Source of the DNA: Aggregatibacter segnis
Lineage (GTDB): Bacteria; Pseudomonadota; Gammaproteobacteria; Enterobacterales; Pasteurellaceae
DNA length: 64,000 nucleotides
NCBI RefSeq assembly: GCF_003130075.1
Contig: NZ_NRCW01000009.1
Span: 1-64,000, forward strand
Reading direction: 5' to 3'
Positions within the stretch are counted from its first letter, which is position 1, and every line of letters starts with the position of its first letter. The position numbers and the translations under genes are program-made. Positions 29,418-38,519 of this stretch are shown here, in pieces. The notes under the pieces are model-generated. The model saw only the letters and a program-made list of their open reading frames with translations, did not search any database and had not been told where the DNA came from.

Positions 29418-30146
29418 ATGTTAAAAATTCAAAAAGTCTCCGCGTTAGCGCTCATGTTAAGTGCGGTCATTTCCGGCAACGTTTTAGCTGCGGAACAAAA
29501 TAATGCCAAATTTAATGAAGAATCTTCTTATGCCGTCGGTGTGTTATTTGGTACTGATTTACAAGGCCTTATCAATGCCCAAAAAGGCGTTATCGACTAT
29601 GACAACGCAAAAGTGGTGGCCGGGATTGCCGATGTATTAAACGGTAAAGTGAAATTGGAAGACAACAAAGACATCGCGACTGCGTTGCAAGGCATTGATG
29701 CTAAATTAAAAGCAGAGAGTGAAAAACGTGCCGCTGCAGTGGCACAGAAAGCCGAAGAGGAAGGCAATAAATTTGCCGCAGAATTTGCTAAAAAAGATGG
29801 CGTGAAGAAAACCGCTTCGGGTTTATTGTATCGTGTCGAAAAAGCCGGTTCTGGCAATGCGATTAACGCGACAGATGTCGTAAAAGTACACTATACCGGC
29901 AAATTACCTGACGGTACGGTTTTCGATAGCTCCGTACAACGTGGCACGCCGGCAGAGTTCCCATTGAACCAAGTGATTAAAGGTTGGACGGAAGGTCTGC
30001 AATTAGTGAAAAAAGGCGGCAAAATCGAATTGGTGTTACCACCGGATTTAGCTTATGGCAAAGACGGTGCCGGTGCGAGCATTCCGCCAAACTCAACACT
30101 TTATTTTGATGTCGAAGTCTTAGATGTGATTCCTGCGAAAAAATAA
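29418..30146 (+). CDS. fkpA: Periplasmic FKBP-type peptidyl-prolyl isomerase
   Basis: Periplasmic folding helper and chaperone. The 242-residue precursor has a signal peptide (cleavage near NVLAAEQ, about residue 24). A helical dimerisation domain (about 25-115) contains repeated KAEEEGNKF-type heptads. The FKBP domain has VHYTGKLPDGTVFDSS and GKDGAGASIPPNSTLYFDVEVL. I prefer the ATG at 29418; an in-frame TTG three codons earlier is less likely. An uptake signal lies inside the signal peptide region, encoding LSAVIS. Confidence 0.94.
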   Translation: MLKIQKVSALALMLSAVISGNVLAAEQNNAKFNEESSYAVGVLFGTDLQGLINAQKGVIDYDNAKVVAGIADVLNGKVKLEDNKDIATALQGIDAKLKAESEKRAAAVAQKAEEEGNKFAAEFAKKDGVKKTASGLLYRVEKAGSGNAINATDVVKVHYTGKLPDGTVFDSSVQRGTPAEFPLNQVIKGWTEGLQLVKKGGKIELVLPPDLAYGKDGAGASIPPNSTLYFDVEVLDVIPAKK

Positions 30147-30157
30147 CTAAAAAAAAC

Positions 30158-30194
30158 GACCGCACTTTTCGGTGTTGAACTGATAAGTGCGGTC
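30158..30194. terminator. USS inverted pair after fkpA
   Basis: A 10-bp stem GACCGCACTT/AAGTGCGGTC with a 17-base loop, preceded by an A run and followed by ATTTGTTT. It probably terminates fkpA before yheO. Confidence 0.65.
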
Positions 30195-30226
30195 ATTTGT
30201 TTGAATAAATACCAACACGCTCTTTC

Positions 30227-30895
30227 ATGCTCACAGATAAACGCCCTTTTACCGACGAAGATCGCACAATTTTAAATTCCTATATTGCCGTGGTTGACGG
30301 TGTCAGTGCGCTCATCGGGCAACATTGTGAAATCGTTCTACATTCTTTTGAGGATTTAGAACACTCTGCTATTTACATCGCTAACGGACATAACACCAAC
30401 CGCCAAGTGGGCTCGCCCATGACGGATCTTGCGTTGCGTTCATTGCACAATATGAAATCGGAAAGCGTCAGCAAACCGTATTTTACCCGCGCCAAGAAAA
30501 GCAGTGGCTTGATGAAGTCAGTGACTATCGCGATTCGTAACAGCGCAAAACGTATCATTGGCCTGCTTTGCATCAACATTAATTTAGATGTCCCTATGTC
30601 GCAATTCCTACAAAACTTTATTCCGGCATCGGATCACAGTGAAACCTCTGCGGTGAACTTTGCCAGTTCGGTGGAAGAATTGGTGGTTCAAACCGTGGAA
30701 AAAACCATTGAGGAAGTGACTTCCGACCGTATGGTGGCAAATAATAATAAAAACCGCCAAATCGTCGTTTCGTTGTATGAGAAAGGTATTTTCGACATTA
30801 AAGATGCCATCAATTTGGTGGCAGAGCGTCTCGATATTTCCCGTCATACCGTGTATTTATACATTCGCCAAATCAAACAGGATCAGGACGAGTAA
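30227..30895 (+). CDS. YheO-like PAS/helix-turn-helix regulator
   Basis: A 222-residue predicted DNA-binding protein. The N-terminal YheO-like PAS domain (about 10-125) is followed by a C-terminal helix-turn-helix (about 175-218) with KDAINLVAERLDISRHTVYLYIR. It stands directly upstream of tusDCB, with a 2-base gap, as in E. coli and H. influenzae. Regulation of the tRNA-thiolation genes is inference from position; the ligand is unknown. Confidence 0.9.
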   Translation: MLTDKRPFTDEDRTILNSYIAVVDGVSALIGQHCEIVLHSFEDLEHSAIYIANGHNTNRQVGSPMTDLALRSLHNMKSESVSKPYFTRAKKSSGLMKSVTIAIRNSAKRIIGLLCININLDVPMSQFLQNFIPASDHSETSAVNFASSVEELVVQTVEKTIEEVTSDRMVANNNKNRQIVVSLYEKGIFDIKDAINLVAERLDISRHTVYLYIRQIKQDQDE

Positions 30896-30897
30896 TC

Positions 30898-31275
30898 ATG
30901 GATTATGTATTGGTGGTTAAACAACCGGTTTACGGGAGCCAAGGTGCTTTTCTTGCGTATCAGTTAGCGCAAGAACTGGTTCACAAACATCACATCCGCC
31001 AAATCTTTTTCTATCAAGACGGTGTCAGCAATGGCAATGCTTTGGTGTATCCCGCCAATGATGAATTCAATTTAGTCAAAGCATGGCAAGCGTTTTCTCG
31101 TCAGTTTAATGTGCCGTTACATTTATGTGTTGCCGCAGCGCAACGCCGTGGCGTGGTGGACAGCGAGTCGGCGGCGGATAAAAGTGCGGTCAGTTTGGCG
31201 GACGTTTTTCAACTTGCCGGCTTAGGTGAGTTTAGCCAAGCCTTGCTTCAAGCCGATCGGGTGATAACCGTATGA
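30898..31275 (+). CDS. tusD: Sulfur relay protein TusD
   Basis: Catalytic subunit of the TusBCD heterohexamer, which passes sulfur from TusA to TusE for 2-thiouridine at tRNA position 34. The 125-residue DsrE-fold protein has the candidate active Cys77 in LHLCVAAAQRRG, matching the E. coli catalytic cysteine region. Overlaps tusC by four bases (ATGA). Confidence 0.94.
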   Translation: MDYVLVVKQPVYGSQGAFLAYQLAQELVHKHHIRQIFFYQDGVSNGNALVYPANDEFNLVKAWQAFSRQFNVPLHLCVAAAQRRGVVDSESAADKSAVSLADVFQLAGLGEFSQALLQADRVITV

Positions 31276-31634
31276 GTAAACTTACTTTTATTTTTCGTCA
31301 TGCACCTTATGGTACAGCCAATACACGTGAAGGATTAGATGCGCTGCTTGCCGCCACAGCCTTTTGTGCAGAAGAAGACATTGCGGTGTTTTTCCTAGAT
31401 GACGGCGTGTTGAACTTGCAAAAACAGCAACAAGCGGAGACCGTCTTGCAAAAAGATACGGCAAGTGCGTTGAAATTATTGGATTTATACGACATTGAAC
31501 AGCGCTATGTGTGTGCGGATTCACTGCAACAATTTCAGCTGACATCGTCGGATCTCGTCTTGGATTGTGATGTACTACCGCGTCAACAGTTGTTACAAAT
31601 CCTGCAACAAAGTGAAAAAATTCTGACTTTCTGA
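31272..31634 (+). CDS. tusC: Sulfur relay protein TusC
   Basis: DsrF-like, non-catalytic partner in the TusBCD complex. It has 120 residues with the N-terminal FRHAPYGTANTREGLDALLA typical of the family. It overlaps tusD by ATGA and is two bases from tusB, so the three are cotranslated. Confidence 0.93.
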   Translation: MSKLTFIFRHAPYGTANTREGLDALLAATAFCAEEDIAVFFLDDGVLNLQKQQQAETVLQKDTASALKLLDLYDIEQRYVCADSLQQFQLTSSDLVLDCDVLPRQQLLQILQQSEKILTF

Positions 31635-31636
31635 TT

Positions 31637-31924
31637 ATGCTTTATACTTTTTCTCAAGCCCATTATTCACAAACGGAACTGGAACATTATTTGCTGAATG
31701 CCACGGCGCAGGAAGCGGTGGTGTTATGGCAAGATGGCGTGTTATTGGCGTTAAAACAAGCGGATGTATTGGCGCGTTGTCATGCTTCCTGTTTTGCCTT
31801 AGAGAACGACATTTTGGCGAGAAATTTAACCGCACTTCTGCCAAGTGATTCAAAAGTGCGGTCCATTTCGTTAGCGGATTTTGTTGCGCTCAGCGAACAG
31901 TATTTCCCACAAATTGCCCTATAA
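31637..31924 (+). CDS. tusB: Sulfur relay protein TusB
   Basis: DsrH-family third subunit of the TusBCD complex, 95 residues, beginning MLYTFSQAHYS. Residues such as VLWQDGVLLAL fit the family. It is the last gene of the yheO-tusDCB run. It converges on an ABC transporter gene with only eight bases between stops and no clear terminator. Confidence 0.9.
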   Translation: MLYTFSQAHYSQTELEHYLLNATAQEAVVLWQDGVLLALKQADVLARCHASCFALENDILARNLTALLPSDSKVRSISLADFVALSEQYFPQIAL

Positions 31925-31932
31925 AGAACGGG

Positions 31933-32700
31933 TTAAATTTCATATTCCACGCAAACGGGAATTTTTGCCTGCAACAAGAATTGCTTAGTACGTTCATGTT
32001 GTGGATTTTCAAAAAATTCGCGAGCGCTGTTTTGTTCCACCACATTTCCGTCAGCCATCAAAATCACACGATCTGCTACATCGCGGGCAAATTGCATTTC
32101 ATGGGTCACGATAATCATCGTCCAGCCTTCTTGTGCCAGTAACTTTAACGTTTGTAACACTTCACCCACCAATTCCGGATCTAACGCCGAGGTAGGTTCA
32201 TCTAGCAAAATAATATCCGGTTGAACCGCCAGCGCGCGGGCAATGCCTACCCGTTGTTGCTGACCACCGGAAAGTTGTGATGGATACAAGTGCATTTTGT
32301 CTTTTAAACCCACTTTGGTGAGCAATTCCACGGCACGTTGTTCCGCTTCCGCCTTGCTTTTCTTTTGCACCACGAGCATCCCTTCCATCACATTTTCAAG
32401 TGCGGTGCGATGGGGGAACAAATTGTATTGCTGAAACACCATAGATGAGCGACGACGCAATGCCAGTTCGTCCGCTTTGCTGATTTTCTTGGCAAAATCT
32501 AAGAAAAGGCTGCCGTCAGTAAAACGTAGCGTGCCCTGTTCAGCGCGTTCCAATAGGTTTAAACAGCGCAAAAAGGTGGTTTTGCCCGAGCCGGAAGGGC
32601 CGAGAATCGCCACGACTTCGCCTTTTTCAATGTGAAAATCGATCCCTTTGAGCACCGGATTGCCATTAAATGTTTTATGAATGTTGTTCACTTCTAACAT
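31933..32700 (-). CDS. Polar amino acid (probably cystine) ABC transporter, ATP-binding protein
   Basis: Cytoplasmic ATPase of an amino acid importer, 255 residues. Walker A GPSGSGKTTFLRC (about 34-46), signature LSGGQQQRVGIARA (about 143-156) and Walker B IILLDEPTSALDPE (about 163-176) are all intact. It follows its permease by nine bases. The set resembles H. influenzae HI1078-HI1080 and TcyABC-type cystine importers; the substrate is inferred. Confidence 0.9.
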   Translation of the reverse strand: MLEVNNIHKTFNGNPVLKGIDFHIEKGEVVAILGPSGSGKTTFLRCLNLLERAEQGTLRFTDGSLFLDFAKKISKADELALRRRSSMVFQQYNLFPHRTALENVMEGMLVVQKKSKAEAEQRAVELLTKVGLKDKMHLYPSQLSGGQQQRVGIARALAVQPDIILLDEPTSALDPELVGEVLQTLKLLAQEGWTMIIVTHEMQFARDVADRVILMADGNVVEQNSAREFFENPQHERTKQFLLQAKIPVCVEYEI

Positions 32701-32709
32701 GCGATTTCC

Positions 32710-33435
32710 TTAGGCTTTGAGATGGCGGGATAGGCGTTGTTCTAAACGGTCTTGTGCAAAGGATAAAATCAAACAAATGCACCAGTAAATCAGCGCGGCT
32801 TCGCTATAAATCATAATAAATTCATAGTTTTCTGCGGTGATGTTTTGTGCCACGCGAAACATTTCCGTCACTAATACTAACGACGCTAAAGAAGTATCTT
32901 TTACGTTGCTGATAAAGGTATTTGCCAATGGCGGCACCGATACGCGCAAAGCCTGTGGCATGATGGTGCGAGTGAAGGTTTGATAATAATTCATACCAAT
33001 GGAATAGGACGCTTCCCACTGCCCTTTGGGAATGGATAAAATCGCCGCGCGAATGGTTTCTGAGGCATAAGCGCCAATGTTAATGGAAAAGGCGATAATT
33101 GCCGTTGGGAAGGGATCGAGTTTAATGCCCACTTCAGGCAGCCCGTAGAAAATAATGAAAATCTGCACCAACATCGGCGTGCCGCGAATGGTGGAAACAT
33201 AAATGCGGCAAAGAATTTGCAATAAGCGAATACCGATATTCGGCTTTTCCACAATGCGAATCAGTGCCACCAGTAACGCAATAGCGACTCCGGCAAAAAA
33301 GGAAATCACGGCTAACGGAATGGTTTTATCAATAGCCGCTTCCAACATAGGCCAAAAAGAGCTGATGACCTCATCAGCTCTTTCTGCATTCATAAACGGA
33401 AGTGACGCGAGAAAATTATTGAGTAATGTCATCAC
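32710..33435 (-). CDS. Polar amino acid (probably cystine) ABC transporter, permease
   Basis: Inner membrane subunit, 241 residues and about five helices. It has the amino acid permease motif [20 protein letters not shown] and the EAA-like loop [20 protein letters not shown]. Its start lies 20 bases inside the end of the binding protein gene, so translation is coupled. The two genes use different frames there. Confidence 0.9.
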   Translation of the reverse strand: MMTLLNNFLASLPFMNAERADEVISSFWPMLEAAIDKTIPLAVISFFAGVAIALLVALIRIVEKPNIGIRLLQILCRIYVSTIRGTPMLVQIFIIFYGLPEVGIKLDPFPTAIIAFSINIGAYASETIRAAILSIPKGQWEASYSIGMNYYQTFTRTIMPQALRVSVPPLANTFISNVKDTSLASLVLVTEMFRVAQNITAENYEFIMIYSEAALIYWCICLILSFAQDRLEQRLSRHLKA

Positions 33436-34195
33436 CGAACCATTTGATTGAAATTTGTTTCAAGGTGCCGTCTTTTCTTAGCTCTTCCAATGCTTGGTTA
33501 ATTTTTTCGACCAGCGGTTCTTCACCTTTTAATACCGCGAAGCCAGAAGGCACTTTGTCATCCCGTTTTACGGCAATTTTTAAACCGGAATTTGGTTGTT
33601 TCTTGAAGTAATCCAAGACTGCCAAGTGGTCGTTCACGGTAGTTTCAGCACGATCTTGGGTAATCAATTTTAAGGCTTGTGCCAAACCTTCGACGACGAT
33701 GAGCTCTGCACCATTCGCTTTGGCTATTTTGCCGTAGTTGCTGGTTAAGGATTGTGCTGCTTTTTTACCTTTCAAATCTTCAAAAGTTTTGATGCTGTTG
33801 TCGCTTTCTTTGGTCACGATAACCGCAGTGGAATAGTTATACGGTGCCGTGTAAAGGTATTTTTTCAAGCGTTCCGGGCTTGGATTGGTTTGGTTGGCAA
33901 TTAAGTCGAAACGTTTGGCATTCAAACCGGCGTACATAGAATCCCATTGGGTTTCGTTAAATTGAATGGTTAAGCCTAAACGTTGTGCCACCGCTTCAAT
34001 CACCTCCACATCAAAGCCGGTCAATTTGCCACTGTCATCGTGGAAGGTAAAGGGTGCATAAGTGCCTTCGGTGCCCACTAATAAGGTTTTGGTTTTTTCT
34101 ACACGGTCAGAAATTTCACCCGCCATGGTTTGAGTGGCGACACCCAATGCCAAGCCGGATAACAGTAATACGTTTGCGAAAATAGATTTTTTCAT
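33416..34195 (-). CDS. Polar amino acid (probably cystine) ABC transporter, periplasmic binding protein
   Basis: Family 3 solute-binding protein, 259 residues, with a signal peptide ending near QTMAGE (about residue 25). The domain signature [21 protein letters not shown] (split around residues 44-64) and a later [17 protein letters not shown] are visible. The similarity to cystine-binding TcyA-like proteins suggests cystine. It is the first gene of a three-gene minus-strand operon. Confidence 0.9.
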   Translation of the reverse strand: MKKSIFANVLLLSGLALGVATQTMAGEISDRVEKTKTLLVGTEGTYAPFTFHDDSGKLTGFDVEVIEAVAQRLGLTIQFNETQWDSMYAGLNAKRFDLIANQTNPSPERLKKYLYTAPYNYSTAVIVTKESDNSIKTFEDLKGKKAAQSLTSNYGKIAKANGAELIVVEGLAQALKLITQDRAETTVNDHLAVLDYFKKQPNSGLKIAVKRDDKVPSGFAVLKGEEPLVEKINQALEELRKDGTLKQISIKWFGDDITQ

Positions 34196-34326
34196 CAGTT
34201 ATTCCTCTCTTGTAAATTGACTTAATAAGACCAGAAGTGCGGTCAATTATTACAGTAAATTTACGCGCGATAAAATAATCATTTTCTCTATCGTATAACC
34301 AAAAGAAATAAAATAATGGCGTCAGA

Positions 34327-35622
34327 TTAACGGTATTTATCCAAGAAACGGTAATAGTTCACGCCGATTTTTAATGCAAGGTTCTTCACTAATTTGCCGC
34401 CGAATACTGAAGGCACTTTTAATTTACTGAAGATAGCCAAGCGTTCGTCGTTGCCTAAAATGGCTTCTGCGACAACACGTCCCGCCAAACCGGTGAGCGC
34501 CACGCCGTGGCCGGAATAGCCGTGTGCAAAATAGATATGCGGCGAAATGCGTCCGAAATGCGGATTGGAATTGATGGTCATGTCGATAGGACCGCCCCAA
34601 CCGTAATCAATTTTAACGTTTTCCAACTGTGGGAAAACGTGCAACATATTGTGTCGCATGACCTCAATCATGTTTTTCTCGGAACTGGAATCGCTACCAA
34701 ACAATAAGCGGTTGTCGGCGCTTAAGCGGTAATAATCCAGCAAATAATTGCTGTCGCACACAGACATGCCGTTGTTGATTACGGAATCTGCGGTGGCTTG
34801 ATCAAGCGGTTCGGTGGCGATGATAAAACTTTCTACCGGCAGAATTTTGCGTGCAATACCGTGGTGAATGCTTTTCGGCAAGGCTGCGATGTAGGCATTG
34901 GTTGCCAGCACCACATCTTTAGCGATGACAGCGCTTTGATCGGTTATCACTTCAATTTCTGTCGCCTTTTCACGCAAATCTACCACAGGCGATTGCTCAT
35001 AAATACGCACTCCCAAATCCAAACAAGCTTTTGCCAAACCTAAGCAATAATTGAGCGGATGCAAATGCCCGGAATTACTGTCATACAATGCACCGCAATA
35101 AATCTTACTGCCGAGATGTTGTTCCAGTTTTGCCTTGTCCCACAATTGCATATTTTGATAGCCGAAAATCTCGTGGCTGGCCTTTTCAATGGCGATTAAA
35201 TCTTCCATGCGACGCTCGTTGAGCGCCAACGTGGCATAGCCTTTCTTCCAATCACACTCAATACCGTATTTCGCAATGCGTTCATCAATAATATCAATGG
35301 CTTCTAACGACATTTGCCATAGCTTACGGGCAGTTTCCAAGCCTACTTGCTCGATATATTCATCGATGCCGTCTTCAAAACCGTTAATGGCTTGCCCGCC
35401 ACTACGCCCTGATGCGCCAAAGCCGACCCGTGCGCCTTCCAGCACGATTACGCTTTTACCTTGTTCGGCAAGTTCTAATGCTGTGGATAAACCGAAAAAG
35501 CCCGCACCGACAATGCACACGTCAGCCGATTCTTTTTGATTTAAGGGCGGTAACTCGAAATGTTGGTTACGGGTGACAGAATAATAGGATTCAATATGTT
35601 CTTGATGTGAAAACGCTAGCAT
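34327..35622 (-). CDS. FAD-dependent oxidoreductase, PuuB-like
   Basis: A 431-residue DAO-family flavoprotein. The N-terminal dinucleotide-binding motif VCIVGAGFFGLSTALELAEQG lies at about residues 35-55, and GASGRSGGQAINGF follows at about 69-82. The C-terminal HGYSGHGVALTGLAGRV is typical of gamma-glutamylputrescine oxidase PuuB and related OrdL proteins. No other puu genes are nearby, so the substrate is uncertain; any primary or secondary amine is possible. It is likely a single-gene unit. Confidence 0.82.
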   Translation of the reverse strand: MLAFSHQEHIESYYSVTRNQHFELPPLNQKESADVCIVGAGFFGLSTALELAEQGKSVIVLEGARVGFGASGRSGGQAINGFEDGIDEYIEQVGLETARKLWQMSLEAIDIIDERIAKYGIECDWKKGYATLALNERRMEDLIAIEKASHEIFGYQNMQLWDKAKLEQHLGSKIYCGALYDSNSGHLHPLNYCLGLAKACLDLGVRIYEQSPVVDLREKATEIEVITDQSAVIAKDVVLATNAYIAALPKSIHHGIARKILPVESFIIATEPLDQATADSVINNGMSVCDSNYLLDYYRLSADNRLLFGSDSSSEKNMIEVMRHNMLHVFPQLENVKIDYGWGGPIDMTINSNPHFGRISPHIYFAHGYSGHGVALTGLAGRVVAEAILGNDERLAIFSKLKVPSVFGGKLVKNLALKIGVNYYRFLDKYR

Positions 35623-35751
35623 AAATAAACGCCTGTAATGAAAAGTGGGTGCATATTACTACGCAAGGGGGAGAAGTCAATATTTGAACGAATGACAAAA
35701 GAGAACGTTGAATTTTCCGTGGCTTAAACGTAGAAAAATGTCATCAAAAAT

Positions 35752-35799
35752 GACCGCACTTTGCTTTATGTTAAGAGGATTGATTAACAAAGTGCGGTC
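35752..35799. terminator. USS inverted pair after the Slam-like gene
   Basis: A 12-bp stem GACCGCACTTTG/CAAAGTGCGGTC (35752-35763 with 35788-35799). On the minus strand it is followed by ATTTTTG. It lies six bases past the stop of the Slam-like gene. Confidence 0.7.
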
Positions 35800-35804
35800 T
35801 ATTT

Positions 35805-37256
35805 TTAAAATCGTTTTTCGATTTCCAAGGAAACTTGGTTATTTTTACGTTGATAAAACGCCGGAATATTACTGTCGATGTTAAGTCGTTGATAACTTAA
35901 TTTCGGCATAATGCCTTGCCATTGGAGCATGGGGGACCAAAGTTTAAACGTCATTTGTTTTTCTTTATCTTTGCGGGTAATAGGGAATAAGAAGTGCTCG
36001 TCACCAAAAAGGCGGGAGCCGTAACGGGCGTCTAGACTGAAACCGATTTTTTCTTGCCATTCATAGGAAACGCCAAGTTGTAATCCCTTACGAATGTAAG
36101 ATTCTTGTCGATCTCGCGCATATTGTCGTGACCAATCGCCTCCACCGTAGATGACCAATTCAGGCATTGGATTCCAAGCCAGAATAAGCGTTGCTTGGTT
36201 TTGGGTTCCGTTATAGGAATTCGCATGATGTTTGTTGACGTAATAGCGCCAATAACGAGCAAGGGAAAGATTGACCTGCCAATGTGATGAAAGCCATTGG
36301 CTATATTGTGTTAGTAAACCATATTTACGGTTATAAAAATGGCCTGAATACCATTCAAACTCTACTGTCGGCAGTAATCGGAAAGATTTCACAATATCTT
36401 GATACTGGTAGCCTAACTGCAATTTTGTGTGTTCTTCGTTGTATTTCCGATTATCCCAGTAATAAATGCCGCCACCCCCTATTTTGCTAAAGATAAAATG
36501 ATTCCCACCAAGGTTTTTGCTTCTGCTTAATGAGGCCGCATAGCGTAATCCGTTGGCCGATTGAGGTAGGGCTTTTTCATCGCGAATGAAAGTGCGGTTA
36601 CCGAGTCGAATTTCTCGTTGATCTGACGCATTATTCACATTATTGGTTTTTTCGTACAACAAATTACCGTCAAATTGCCAACTTTGGGCATTTTTCATAG
36701 CTTGTTGGTACTGTTGAATTAATTGTTGTAAACCTAATGGTAGAGGCATGTGAGAGAGTTTCTCACTTTCTTTTTGCGCTTGTTTGAATTGTTTATTTTC
36801 AAACAACATCGCCATGTAGTCGAAACGAACATAAGGCAAATCGGGATTCGCCACTAAAATGTCATGATAATTCTGAATCGCCTCGTGATGTTTACGTTGA
36901 GTACGTAGCAAAGCCCCTTTTGCATAGCGGTATAAATTTTTGTCGGCATGTGGAATGCGTTGATAAACGAGCAATAAATCAGCTAATAAATCCCACTGGC
37001 TGCCAACGAGAGCCTGATTAATTAAATTTTCCGTTAGCGCTAAATTCTTTTCTAAATCTTGTTGAGTGAGTTGAATGCCACCAGTTTGTTTTGTTGTTGA
37101 TATCTGTTGGGTGGCATTGGCAACTACCGGTTGAGGCATAATATCTATTGGACTCCAAGTTGGTTTGTCCGCAGGTTCAGCAAGTGCCGATAGCGATAGA
37201 AAGAGAAAGCTCCCCAGTAATGTATGTGTTAATTTTTTTTTCGTTATTTTATTCAT
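35805..37256 (-). CDS. Slam-type surface lipoprotein assembly modulator
   Basis: Predicted outer membrane protein that moves lipoproteins to the cell surface. The 483-residue product has a signal peptide (about 1-26) and an N-terminal TPR-like region (about 65-190, with LYRYAKGALLRTQRKHHEAI and VRFDYMAMLFENKQFKQA). A C-terminal beta-barrel (DUF560-like, about 200-483) alternates aromatic and polar residues and ends in F. This is the Slam architecture described in Neisseria. The gene next upstream encodes a lipoprotein of the expected client type. The ribosome site is weak, and a strong hairpin separates the two genes. Confidence 0.85.
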   Translation of the reverse strand: MNKITKKKLTHTLLGSFLFLSLSALAEPADKPTWSPIDIMPQPVVANATQQISTTKQTGGIQLTQQDLEKNLALTENLINQALVGSQWDLLADLLLVYQRIPHADKNLYRYAKGALLRTQRKHHEAIQNYHDILVANPDLPYVRFDYMAMLFENKQFKQAQKESEKLSHMPLPLGLQQLIQQYQQAMKNAQSWQFDGNLLYEKTNNVNNASDQREIRLGNRTFIRDEKALPQSANGLRYAASLSRSKNLGGNHFIFSKIGGGGIYYWDNRKYNEEHTKLQLGYQYQDIVKSFRLLPTVEFEWYSGHFYNRKYGLLTQYSQWLSSHWQVNLSLARYWRYYVNKHHANSYNGTQNQATLILAWNPMPELVIYGGGDWSRQYARDRQESYIRKGLQLGVSYEWQEKIGFSLDARYGSRLFGDEHFLFPITRKDKEKQMTFKLWSPMLQWQGIMPKLSYQRLNIDSNIPAFYQRKNNQVSLEIEKRF

Positions 37257-37272
37257 GAGTTATTTTTCCGAA

Positions 37273-37306
37273 AATAAGACATCCAATCTGAATTGGATGT
37301 CTTATT
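37273..37306 (-). terminator. Intercistronic hairpin between lipoprotein and Slam-like genes
   Basis: A perfect 15-bp stem (37273-37287 with 37292-37306) with a four-base loop. On the minus strand a TTATTTT stretch overlaps and follows the right arm. It looks like a partial terminator that would lower expression of the translocator relative to its client. Confidence 0.75.
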
Positions 37307-37315
37307 AAGTGACCG

Positions 37316-38242
37316 TTATGGTTGTTTTTCACCGCCAAAGCCGACGTGCCACTCACCTTCTTTGCTGTTACGGGAGCCGGTTACATAACCCGCGACTTCT
37401 TCTGCTTTCGGTCCGAAAATGGAAACATAATAGTAGTATGCTTTCATTTTTTCAGTTTCTGCGCTGCTACTAATGCCTTTCACCCTGCCGGCTGTTGAAA
37501 GCGGATTAAATGGTGCTCCGGAACCGATGCGACCTTCTTTTAACGTAATTTTACCGGTTGAATCAATGCCCGTTATGCTACCGCTCCCTTTTTTGCTATC
37601 AAAGTCGATAGCGTAGGTCAATTCACCCGTTTCTACCCCTTTTCCAAAGTTAGCAAAGGCTTTTCCTTGATAAGTCGCTTTGCCGTTTAGTGATTTAATG
37701 ACATCATCTGATGTTGGTAAACCGCTGACTAATTTCACTTGGAAGGTGTTTTCTTTGCCTAAACGTCCTTTAGGATCAGATTTTCCGTCATATTGATATT
37801 CGGTCGGTAACGTAGCGATCACAACAGAATAAGGCTGTTGATAGAGATACATTGTGCCTTTTTCACGCGTTTCAACGATTTTGTTATCGGGGTAAGCGAC
37901 AAGTAATTCTTTTCCTTTCGCATCATATTTTCGTTCTAATAAACCGTCCGGCAACGCAGTAATGTCAATACGGTCGGTCATGTTATAAGTATGCCCATTG
38001 ATCGTTAACGTCATTTCTTTTTCACCGCTTGACCAGTTACCCGCTTGTGGCCCTTTTACTGTTTGAATGGCCAATACGGATTTACTTGCAAGCACTTCTT
38101 TATAATTACGTCTGTAATCAAGGGACTTGCTTGCATTTTTGGTGTGCGATGCTTCACCTTGTAATGGCGGTTCTGGGTTATTTGAACTACAAGCCGCCAC
38201 GCTTAAAATAAGTAAGCTAACATAAGTTAGTTTTCTTAACAT
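37316..38242 (-). CDS. Surface lipoprotein, probable Slam client
   Basis: A 308-residue lipoprotein with a lipobox ending at Cys18 (LSVAAC). A low-complexity linker follows (about 19-42), then a beta-rich body. The C-terminal region has GSGAPFNPLSTAGRVKG and IFGPKAEEVAGYV, which match the eight-stranded barrel signature seen in TbpB and factor H binding protein-like clients of Slam. It is not TbpB in length. The ligand is unknown. AAGGAG lies upstream of the ATG. It is transcribed just before the Slam-like gene. Confidence 0.82.
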   Translation of the reverse strand: MLRKLTYVSLLILSVAACSSNNPEPPLQGEASHTKNASKSLDYRRNYKEVLASKSVLAIQTVKGPQAGNWSSGEKEMTLTINGHTYNMTDRIDITALPDGLLERKYDAKGKELLVAYPDNKIVETREKGTMYLYQQPYSVVIATLPTEYQYDGKSDPKGRLGKENTFQVKLVSGLPTSDDVIKSLNGKATYQGKAFANFGKGVETGELTYAIDFDSKKGSGSITGIDSTGKITLKEGRIGSGAPFNPLSTAGRVKGISSSAETEKMKAYYYYVSIFGPKAEEVAGYVTGSRNSKEGEWHVGFGGEKQP

Positions 38243-38255
38243 AATTGCTCCTTAT

Positions 38256-38274
38256 GAATTTCATTATTAATATT
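38256..38274 (-). promoter_or_regulatory. Weak Fur-box-like site upstream of the surface lipoprotein gene
   Basis: On the minus strand this 19-base stretch matches 12 of 19 positions of the GATAATGATAATCATTATC consensus, 14 bases upstream of the start codon. A+T richness makes chance matches common. Confidence 0.25.
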
Positions 38275-38519
38275 TTCCCTTTGGTAAAATCAAACAGCGG
38301 TAATACCTAAGAGTAATCGTAATATATGAATGTATACAACACAAGACAAGGAGTGATTTTAACTCCTTATTTTTGTTATCTTTATTGATCGAAAACAATT
38401 TCGTTAAAGCATCAATTTTGCTTTATCGTTACAGTTAAATTCTGAGTTAGAGAGGGTTTTGAGCTGAGTAACTTGGAAAAGTGCGGTAGGAATTTGAAGT
38501 ATTTTGGGGGAATGAGATA

